A stretch of 64,000 nt of DNA, taken from the NCBI RefSeq assembly GCF_038594605.1, contig NZ_JBCFZM010000004.1, forward strand, positions 62,001-126,000, written 5' to 3'. The notes under the pieces are model-generated. The model was not told the DNA's origin. It searched no databases and saw only the letters and a program-made list of their open reading frames with translations. The DNA is from Alteriqipengyuania bathyomarina_B (lineage in GTDB: Bacteria; Pseudomonadota; Alphaproteobacteria; Sphingomonadales; Sphingomonadaceae). This document shows, one piece after another, positions 19,348 to 25,426 of the stretch (its first letter is position 1; each line of letters begins with the position of its first letter). The translations under genes and the position numbers were made by a program.

Positions 19348-20159
19348 CGGCGCCTTCGAAATCGGTCGCCGTCATAACCGGCGCTGCCAGCGGGATCGGG
19401 CATGAGCTTGCCTCGCTGTTCGCGGCGCGCGGCTATGGGCTCGCCTTGGTCGACATAGACGCAGCCGGGCTGAATGTGCACGCCGATGCGCTGCGAGAGC
19501 GCCACGGATGCGACGTCATGACCTACGTCGTCGATTTGGCGCAACCGCAGGCGGTCCGCGATCTCGCCACCTCGCTCGACGTTGCCTACGGCGAGCACCT
19601 GGCGCTGCTCGTCAACAATGCCGGAATCGCGCTCGGCGGTCGGTTCGATGCGGTGAAAGAAACCGACTTTGATTCCTGCATGCAGATCAATTTCAATGCG
19701 GCAGTGCACCTGGTGCGGGCCTTGCTTGCGCCGCTGGAAGCGGGCGCAGGCGGGTGGATCGTCAACGTGTCGAGCATTTTCGGGATCGTCGCCCCGCCCG
19801 GCCAGGCCGCCTACTCGGCCAGCAAGTTCGCGCTTCGCGGGTTCAGCGAAGGTTTGACGCACGAGCTTGCCTCGCGCCCGAAGATCGGCGTCACCACCGT
19901 ATTCCCGGGCGGCGTGAAGACATCGATCGCCCGGAATGCGCGGGTGCCCGAAGGCGTCGACGAAGGCATCCGTGCGCAGCAGATTGCGGCGATGGAAGCA
20001 AAGTTGACCATGGACCCGCAAGAGGCTGCAAAAATCATCGCCACCGCGGTCGACCGGCGCAGCGCCCGTGTCCTGGTCGGCAAGGATGCCCGGCTGGCGG
20101 AGAAGATCCAGCGCCTCCTGCCGACGCGATACTGGAAGATCATCGGCCGCAGCGCCTAG
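19344..20159 (+). CDS. Short-chain dehydrogenase/reductase (classical SDR)
   Basis: This is an NAD(P)-dependent alcohol/ketone oxidoreductase. It carries the cofactor motif TGAASGIG, NNAG in LLVNNAGIALGG, catalytic serine in NVSSIFG and YSASK (Tyr and Lys of the YxxxK motif). The acidic residue in LVDIDAAG suggests NAD preference. The GTG start at 19344 overlaps the monooxygenase stop as GTGA; upstream codons in the same frame belong to that gene's shadow. 271 aa is usual. Context suggests oxidation of a hydroxyl on the aglycone to the ketone used by the monooxygenase. Confidence 0.88.
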   Translation: MTAPSKSVAVITGAASGIGHELASLFAARGYGLALVDIDAAGLNVHADALRERHGCDVMTYVVDLAQPQAVRDLATSLDVAYGEHLALLVNNAGIALGGRFDAVKETDFDSCMQINFNAAVHLVRALLAPLEAGAGGWIVNVSSIFGIVAPPGQAAYSASKFALRGFSEGLTHELASRPKIGVTTVFPGGVKTSIARNARVPEGVDEGIRAQQIAAMEAKLTMDPQEAAKIIATAVDRRSARVLVGKDARLAEKIQRLLPTRYWKIIGRSA

Positions 20160-20450
20160 CGCATCCGGTTGGCCCATATTGCCGGGCTACCCGAATCCTC
20201 GCGAATCCGGACACTCAAACGGGGGGAATGCGCGAGTCCGTATTTGCCCCGATTGGTCGGTCTGACACGCAGGCAAAAACAGCGCGCACCGCCCCGTTCA
20301 CCGCAATCGCGAGCGCGAATCGGTCCGCCCATCGAAAGAATCCGACAACCACCTCTCGCCAAAGGGTCGGATGATGAAATCGAGGACGTTCGCCACATCC
20401 CAATGAGATATAGCGAGCACGATTCTCCAAGTAATCGGAAAGAAAGCGAA
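20160..20450. other. Intergenic stretch, no gene supported
   Basis: About 290 bases lie between the SDR and the tRNA. Several short frames are open on both strands, but none has a ribosome-binding site, a family likeness or a codon pattern like the neighbours. There is no clear terminator hairpin. It lies on the 3' side of a tRNA gene, a common integration point, but no integrase or direct repeat of the tRNA end is visible. Confidence 0.5.
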
Positions 20451-20540
<90 letters not shown>

Positions 20541-20600
20541 GCAAAAAAAGGGGCTTGATGCGGCGCGGCAAACAGCCACGCCGGAAGGCCGGGAGCGGCG

Positions 20601-20629
20601 CAGCTAGCCTAATGTGACGGCGCTGCCAA
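20601..20629 (-). promoter_or_regulatory. Possible promoter of tRNA-Ser
   Basis: On the minus strand, TTGGCA (20629-20624) and TAGCTG (20606-20601) are separated by 17 bases. The -35 sits in a CTTGGC context, as is common for alphaproteobacterial stable-RNA promoters. It is placed about 60 bases before the mature tRNA 5' end. The -10 is weak. Confidence 0.4.
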
Positions 20630-20674
20630 GCCCCCGATTTGCATGCGATATCGCTGCGCGCGATCGACCGCCCA

Positions 20675-20703
20675 TTGTGCATGGGGCTTTGCGCATCTAT
20701 CTT
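20675..20703 (+). promoter_or_regulatory. Possible hspQ promoter, predicting a leaderless mRNA
   Basis: TTGTGC (20675-20680) and TATCTT (20698-20703) are separated by exactly 17 bases. Transcription would then begin at about 20710-20711, the same place as the ATG that best fits the HspQ family. No Shine-Dalgarno is visible before that ATG. Confidence 0.4.
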
Positions 20704-20710
20704 GGCCCCA

Positions 20711-21091
20711 ATGCAGGTTTCGCAGTTCTTTTCGCACCAGGCCGGTCGCCAGATCGAAGTCCCGCTGACGCGCCAGGCGCGCTTTGGCGTGGGCGACGTC
20801 GTTCGCCACAAGATGTTCGATTTTCGCGGCGTGGTATTCGACATCGATCCCACCTTCGCCAACAGCGAAGAATGGTACGAAGCCATTCCCGAACAGGTCC
20901 GGCCAGAGCGCGACCAGCCGTTCTACCACCTCTTCGCCGAGAGCGACGATGCCTATTACGTCGCCTATGTCAGCCAGCAGAACCTGCTTGGCGACGGGCC
21001 AGGCGGGCCGGTCGATCATCCGAACATCGCAGAGATGTTCGATGGGTTCGCCGACGGCCGCTATGCCATGCGGCGCGGGATGACGCACTGA
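20711..21091 (+). CDS. hspQ: Heat shock protein HspQ / hemimethylated-DNA-binding-domain protein
   Basis: HspQ is a small beta-barrel protein (YccV-like domain). In enterobacteria it binds hemimethylated DNA and tunes protein degradation. The conserved core is visible: ARFGVGDVVRHKMFDFRGVV, then VFDIDPTFANSEEWY, then QPFYHLFAES. The C-terminal AYVSQQNLL and DHPNIAEMFD also match. I chose ATG 20711 (126 aa) over the open frame reaching back to 20639, because homology begins only after it. It may be leaderless (promoter at 20675-20703). It stands alone between a tRNA and a convergent ABC permease gene. Confidence 0.85.
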   Translation: MQVSQFFSHQAGRQIEVPLTRQARFGVGDVVRHKMFDFRGVVFDIDPTFANSEEWYEAIPEQVRPERDQPFYHLFAESDDAYYVAYVSQQNLLGDGPGGPVDHPNIAEMFDGFADGRYAMRRGMTH

Positions 21092-21136
21092 GCGGACCTT
21101 CCAGTCGGCCGCAAACCCGCGCCAGCCACATTGCCG

Positions 21137-22027
21137 CTACTGCCGGATCTTCCAGCCCGACCTGAGAATCGCGAACACGCCCAGCGCCAGTGCGATATTG
21201 AGGCCCAGCAGCCCCGCCGCCGCCCAGATGACGGGCTGAGCGCCCGCTTCCATGTGCCCGGCAATGTCGCTCTGCCCGATAAAGCCATAGCGGAAGCCCG
21301 AGATCACATAGAAGAACGGGTTGAAGTGGCTGATCGTGTAGAACGGCTCTTGCAGCCGGTCGATCGTGTAGAACGTGCCCGACAGCAGGCTGAGCGGTGC
21401 GACGATGAAATTCGTCACCGCCGCGTTGTGATCGAACTTTTCGGCCCACACCGACGTCGCCAGCCCGAAGAAGCCTAGCATCAGCGCCCCCATCAGGCCG
21501 AACCAGACGATCGCCCACGGATGCGCGATCGTCAGCTTCGCGCCGGGATAGAGCCAGATCGCCAGCGCCACCGCGCCGCCGACCAGCACTGCGCGCGTCA
21601 CCGCCGCGCCGACGATGCCCGCCAGCAGCTCTCCGTGGCTCAGCGGCGGCATCAGCAGGTCGATGATCGTCCCCTGGATCTTGCCCGACAGGAAACTGAA
21701 GCTGGAATTGGCGAAGCTGTTCTGCATCATCGCCATCACGATCAGGCCGGGCGCCAAAAAGCTCTCGAACGGCACGCCCAGAATCTCGCGCCCGCCCCGC
21801 CCCAGCGCGACCGAGAAGATCACGAGGAACAGCAGCGTGGTGAAGGCCGGTGCCCACACCGTTTGCGTCTGCACCTTGAAGAAGCGGCGCACCTCCTTGC
21901 GATAGAGGCTCCACAACCCGATCCGGTTGATCCCGTGGATGCGCGGGCTGCCCCATTCGGGCAGCGTGGAGGGCACGGCGTTGCTCTGGGAAAGTGCCCG
22001 ATCTGCGGGCGGCGCTTGATCGCTCAT
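21137..22027 (-). CDS. ABC-2 type transporter permease
   Basis: This is the membrane half of an ABC-2 exporter (NodJ/YadH-like). It has about six transmembrane segments, with the family stretches WSLYRKEVRRFFKV, APGLIVMAMMQNSFAN, SGTFYTIDRLQEPFYTIS and NPFFYVISGFRYGFIG. The start at ATG 22027 (MSDQAPP) is preferred over the longer frame beginning at 22099. No ATP-binding subunit lies on either side: gcrA is divergent, hspQ convergent. Its ATPase must be elsewhere. The substrate could be a polysaccharide, lipid or drug and cannot be told here. Confidence 0.88.
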   Translation of the reverse strand: MSDQAPPADRALSQSNAVPSTLPEWGSPRIHGINRIGLWSLYRKEVRRFFKVQTQTVWAPAFTTLLFLVIFSVALGRGGREILGVPFESFLAPGLIVMAMMQNSFANSSFSFLSGKIQGTIIDLLMPPLSHGELLAGIVGAAVTRAVLVGGAVALAIWLYPGAKLTIAHPWAIVWFGLMGALMLGFFGLATSVWAEKFDHNAAVTNFIVAPLSLLSGTFYTIDRLQEPFYTISHFNPFFYVISGFRYGFIGQSDIAGHMEAGAQPVIWAAAGLLGLNIALALGVFAILRSGWKIRQ

Positions 22028-22117
22028 GCCCCGCCGCCTAAGCGCTAGGGATACGGGTGGCAACCCGGCGCGCGAATACCTAACTATGCGTGCACGCACT
22101 TAGCAGATGGATTTTCG

Positions 22118-22831
22118 ATGAGTTGGACCGAAGAGCGCACCGCGACCCTCAAGCGTATGTGGGAAGGCGGCTCTACCGCGACCGAGATCGCCAAGGAACT
22201 GGGCGAAGTCTCGCGCAATGCCGTGATCGGCAAGGCCCACCGGCTGGGGCTGAAATCGCGCCCGTCCCCGGTTAAGGCGGCGGACAAGACGAAACCCGCC
22301 GCCCCCAAGGCCAAGCCCGCGCCGAAACCCAAGGCGGCCGAGCCCGCCCCCGCACCGGCTCCGACTCCGACTCCGGCACCCACACCCGCTCCGGCACCGG
22401 CAGAGAAGCCCGAACCCAAGCCTGAGGCTGCGCAGGGCCCCGCCACCCCGCAGGGGCAGGACGCGCCCGAACCTGAGGCAGCGAAATCGAGCAGTCCGCG
22501 AGTCGTCTCGGTCGGCCCCGGTGGCTTCTTGCGGCAGGGCCCGGGCGATCAGCAGCCGCCGATCCCGCCCGCACCGCCGCGCCGTCTGGTGCCCGCGAAG
22601 CCCGATCCCTCGATTGCTGACAAGACCAGCCTGCTCGATCTGAGCGACAAGGTCTGCCGCTGGCCGATGGGCCATCCGGGCGAACCCGATTTCCACTTCT
22701 GCGGCGAGGCGGTGAACCCCGGCTTCCCCTATTGCGTCGAACATTGCGGGCGCGCCTATCAGGCGCAGCTGCCGCGCGGTTCGCGCCGTCCTCCGCCGCC
22801 GCTGCCCTATGGCGGTCCGCGGGTACGCTGA
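22118..22831 (+). CDS. gcrA: GcrA cell-cycle regulator
   Basis: GcrA is an alphaproteobacterial sigma70 cofactor that activates cell-cycle promoters carrying CcrM-methylated GANTC sites. The N-terminal DNA-binding domain (SWTEERTATLKRMWEGG through RNAVIGKAHRLGLKSR, residues 2-47) is nearly textbook. A long proline/alanine/lysine linker follows (about residues 55-110 and 130-165). The C-terminal sigma-contact region contains CRWPMGHPGEPDFHFCGE and YCVEHC. 237 aa is longer than the Caulobacter protein (about 170 aa) because of the linker. It is transcribed alone, with a terminator-like hairpin at 22870-22904. Confidence 0.95.
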   Translation: MSWTEERTATLKRMWEGGSTATEIAKELGEVSRNAVIGKAHRLGLKSRPSPVKAADKTKPAAPKAKPAPKPKAAEPAPAPAPTPTPAPTPAPAPAEKPEPKPEAAQGPATPQGQDAPEPEAAKSSSPRVVSVGPGGFLRQGPGDQQPPIPPAPPRRLVPAKPDPSIADKTSLLDLSDKVCRWPMGHPGEPDFHFCGEAVNPGFPYCVEHCGRAYQAQLPRGSRRPPPPLPYGGPRVR

Positions 22832-22869
22832 TCGGCAAGAGCCAAGACCTAAAAATATAGAACCAAGCG

Positions 22870-22904
22870 CACAGCCCGGTCGTCCCTTGCGGATTGCCGG
22901 GCTG
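22870..22904 (+). terminator. Terminator-like hairpin after gcrA
   Basis: ACAGCCCGG (22870-22878) pairs perfectly with CCGGGCTGT (22896-22904) around a 17-base loop and is followed by TTCGCTTCT. The pyrimidine tail is weak, so termination may be partial. Confidence 0.5.
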
Positions 22905-22930
22905 TTTCGCTTCTAGAGGGAGAGAGAGAC

Positions 22931-23461
22931 ATGGCCCTTTCACTGCATCAGGCGATCATCCCCAACTGGCTCCAGGTGCTCGGCGCGGTCGACGGCCTGC
23001 TCGACAAGGCGGAAGGCTTCGTCGCGGACGGCAAGGCGGGTGAGAAGGAACTGCTGGAGACCCGCCTGGCCGAGGACATGCTGCCGCTTGCCTACCAGTT
23101 CAAAAGCTGCTGGACGCATTCGCACCTTGCACTCGAAGGTGCGGGCAAGGGCCATTTCTCGCCGGACATGAACCCCTACCCCGAGGATTTTGCGAGCCTG
23201 CGCGAGATGATCGCGACCGCCCGGAAGACCTGCGAGGGCATTGATGAAAGCGCGCTGGAGGAGGTCGCCGGGAACGACATGCTCTTCACTGTCGGCGACA
23301 GGTTCCGGCTCGATTTCACCGTGCAGGATTTCCTGCTCAGCTTCTCCAACCCCAACCTCTATTTCCATAGCGCGACCGCATACGACATCTTGAGGATGAA
23401 GGGCGTGGAGCTCGGCAAGCGCGACTATCTGGGCGCGATGCGATTGAAGCCTGCGGCCTAG
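22931..23461 (+). CDS. DUF1993 family protein
   Basis: This is a 176-aa helical protein of the DUF1993 family, distantly like DinB four-helix proteins. Family traits are the N-terminal SLHQAIIPNWLQVLGAV and the C-terminal NLYFHSATAYDILRMKGVEL with GKRDYLG. No enzymatic role is established. A GAGGGAGAGAGAC ribosome-binding site precedes the ATG. It ends in a four-base convergent overlap (CTAG) with the methyltransferase-like gene on the other strand. Confidence 0.85.
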   Translation: MALSLHQAIIPNWLQVLGAVDGLLDKAEGFVADGKAGEKELLETRLAEDMLPLAYQFKSCWTHSHLALEGAGKGHFSPDMNPYPEDFASLREMIATARKTCEGIDESALEEVAGNDMLFTVGDRFRLDFTVQDFLLSFSNPNLYFHSATAYDILRMKGVELGKRDYLGAMRLKPAA

Positions 23462-24144
23462 CGCTTCTTTGCAAACCAGATCGTGTGGCGCGGCCCCTTG
23501 TTGTTCGGCCGCGCGCGCACTTCGCGCACCTCCACATCGAACCCGCCATCCTTCAGCCGCGTGGTAAACTTGTGGTCTGGCGCGGCCGACCACACCGCCA
23601 TGATCCCACCGGGATTGAGCGCATCCTTCGCCTTGGCAATGCCGGTGCGCGTGTAGAGCCGGAAATTGCTGTCGACGACGATCCCGTCCGGGCCGTTGTC
23701 GACATCGAGCAGGATCGCGTCGTATTTGGCGGTAGTGCCGTCATTGGCGTCATCGATCAGCGCCTCGACATTGCACAGGATCACCTCCCCGCGCGGATCG
23801 TCGAGGCTCTCGGCGCTCAGGTGCGCAAGCGGCCCGCGCGCCCATTCGAGGATTTCGGGCACCAGTTCGGCCACCGTGACGCTGCCGCCTGCGGGCAGAT
23901 GAGCGAGCGCGGCGCGATAGGTGAAGCCCATCCCGAACCCGCCGATGAGCACGCGTGGGCGCGGCGCGTCCAGCTCCGCCAGCGTCAGCACAGCAAGCTG
24001 CTCTTCGGAAAATTGCATCCGCGTGCCCATCAGCTCGTCGCGCCCGAGCATGATGATGAAATCGCGCCCGTGGCTGACCAGCGTCAGCTCCTTCCCGTCG
24101 GGGATCTGGGCGGTGGCTATCGTTTCGCGTGGCAGCATGGGCAT
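23458..24144 (-). CDS. Spermidine-synthase-like class I SAM-fold protein
   Basis: This 228-aa protein has the spermine/spermidine-synthase Rossmann core: glycine motif VLIGGFGMGFTYRAAL, acidic strand end VTVAELVPEILEWA, and the active-site-like ILLDVDNGPDG (the DxDxxxG of the family). The N-terminal tetramerisation domain of true SpeE is reduced to about 70 residues. It could be an aminopropyltransferase-like enzyme or a methyltransferase; substrate is unknown. Its stop shares CTAG with the stop of the facing DUF1993 gene. It is divergent from the alcohol dehydrogenase gene. Confidence 0.8.
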   Translation of the reverse strand: MPMLPRETIATAQIPDGKELTLVSHGRDFIIMLGRDELMGTRMQFSEEQLAVLTLAELDAPRPRVLIGGFGMGFTYRAALAHLPAGGSVTVAELVPEILEWARGPLAHLSAESLDDPRGEVILCNVEALIDDANDGTTAKYDAILLDVDNGPDGIVVDSNFRLYTRTGIAKAKDALNPGGIMAVWSAAPDHKFTTRLKDGGFDVEVREVRARPNNKGPRHTIWFAKKR

Positions 24145-24233
24145 TGCGATAAACGCAGCACAGCGACGGGGAAAGTCTGGAACGCCGCCCCTCCGGGAAA
24201 AGTTACCCCGGTAACCCCCGAAGGAGAATCCCC

Positions 24234-25337
24234 ATGCCCACCACCGCCCGTATCGCCGTCGTCCCCGAAGCCGGAGGCGACTTCGCCATCGAAGAGCGCG
24301 CGATCGCCGATCCCGGCCCGCACGAGGTGCTGATCGAACTGGTCGCCACCGGCGTGTGCCACACCGATCTGGCGGTGCAGGCAGGCGATCTGCCGACCAA
24401 TTTCCCCGTCGTGCTCGGCCATGAAGGCGCGGGCAAGGTCGTCGCGACCGGATCGCACGTGACCGACATTGCGCCGGGCGATCAGGTCGTCCTGTCCTAC
24501 GGCTCCTGCGGCCATTGCCGCCCCTGTCAGGAAGGCGACCCCGCCTATTGTTCCGAGTTCAATCCGCTCAACTTCATGAACAGGCGGCAGGGCGACGATG
24601 CGCCGGTGTTCGAAGACGGCCCCAACGCCGCGTTCTTCCAGCAATCGAGCTTCGCCACATACTCCATCGCGCACGAACGCAATGTCGTGAAGATCGAGGG
24701 CGAGGTGGACATTTCGCTCCTCGGCCCGCTGGGCTGCGGCATCCAGACCGGCGCGGGTGCGGTGATGCGCACCGCCCAGCCCAAGGCGGGATCGAGCCTG
24801 CTGGTCTCGGGCGTCGGCAGTGTCGGCATGGCGGCCGTGATGGGCGCAAAGGTCTCCGGGTGTTCACCGATCGTCGCGGTCGACACGAACGAGGATCGGC
24901 TGAAGCTGGCGAAGGAACTGGGCGCGACCGACACGATCCACGTGACCAAAGAGACCGATGTTGCCGAAGAGGTACGCAAGATCACCGGGGCAGGCGCGGA
25001 CTACGCGATCGAATGCAGCGGCAATGCCACCGCAGCGCGCGGTGCGTGGGAATCGCTCGCCCAGCGCGGGACGATGGTGGTCGTCGGCGCGCCGCCAGCG
25101 GGCACCGAATATTCGTTCGATGCCAACGAGCAGATCCTGTCGGGTCGCAAGATCGTCGGCTGCGTGGAGGGCGATTCCAAGGTGAAGCAGTTCATCCCGA
25201 CGCTGGTCGACCTGTATCGCAAGGGGCACTTCCCCTTCGACCGGCTGGTGAAGCGCTACCCCTTCGACAAGATCAACGAAGCGGTGGCCGATCTGCACGA
25301 CGGCAAGGTGTTCAAGCCGATCCTCGAAATGGGTTGA
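24234..25337 (+). CDS. Zinc-dependent alcohol dehydrogenase (aryl-alcohol/AdhC-like MDR)
   Basis: This is a medium-chain NAD(P)-dependent alcohol dehydrogenase. Catalytic zinc ligands are present (Cys in GVCHTDL, His-Glu in LGHEGAG), as is the structural zinc cluster SCGHCRPCQEGDPAYC. The Rossmann motif SGVGSVGMAAV is followed by acidic AVDTNED, which favours NAD. 367 aa and the loop LNFMNRRQGDDAPVF resemble benzyl/aryl-alcohol dehydrogenases. The ribosome-binding site GAAGGAGAA sits before the ATG. It is monocistronic, ending at a shared bidirectional terminator with pnp. Confidence 0.9.
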   Translation: MPTTARIAVVPEAGGDFAIEERAIADPGPHEVLIELVATGVCHTDLAVQAGDLPTNFPVVLGHEGAGKVVATGSHVTDIAPGDQVVLSYGSCGHCRPCQEGDPAYCSEFNPLNFMNRRQGDDAPVFEDGPNAAFFQQSSFATYSIAHERNVVKIEGEVDISLLGPLGCGIQTGAGAVMRTAQPKAGSSLLVSGVGSVGMAAVMGAKVSGCSPIVAVDTNEDRLKLAKELGATDTIHVTKETDVAEEVRKITGAGADYAIECSGNATAARGAWESLAQRGTMVVVGAPPAGTEYSFDANEQILSGRKIVGCVEGDSKVKQFIPTLVDLYRKGHFPFDRLVKRYPFDKINEAVADLHDGKVFKPILEMG

Positions 25338-25370
25338 ACCCGCCGATGAGATGATGCGTCCGGACATGCA

Positions 25371-25402
25371 AAGGGCCGCAGAAGCATTGCTCCTGCGGCC
25401 CT
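25371..25402. terminator. Bidirectional terminator between alcohol dehydrogenase and pnp
   Basis: AAGGGCCGCAG pairs with CTGCGGCCCTT around AAGCATTGCTC, which itself forms a short inner stem. On the minus strand the stem is followed by TTGC; on the plus strand by CGTGTATTTA. It serves the ends of both convergent genes. Confidence 0.75.
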
Positions 25403-25426
25403 TCGTGTATTTATCCTTTGAGGGAC

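Noticed and set aside
20160..20450. Possible integrated element beside the tRNA 3' end
   Set aside because: No integrase, no duplicated tRNA 3' segment, and composition is like the neighbours.
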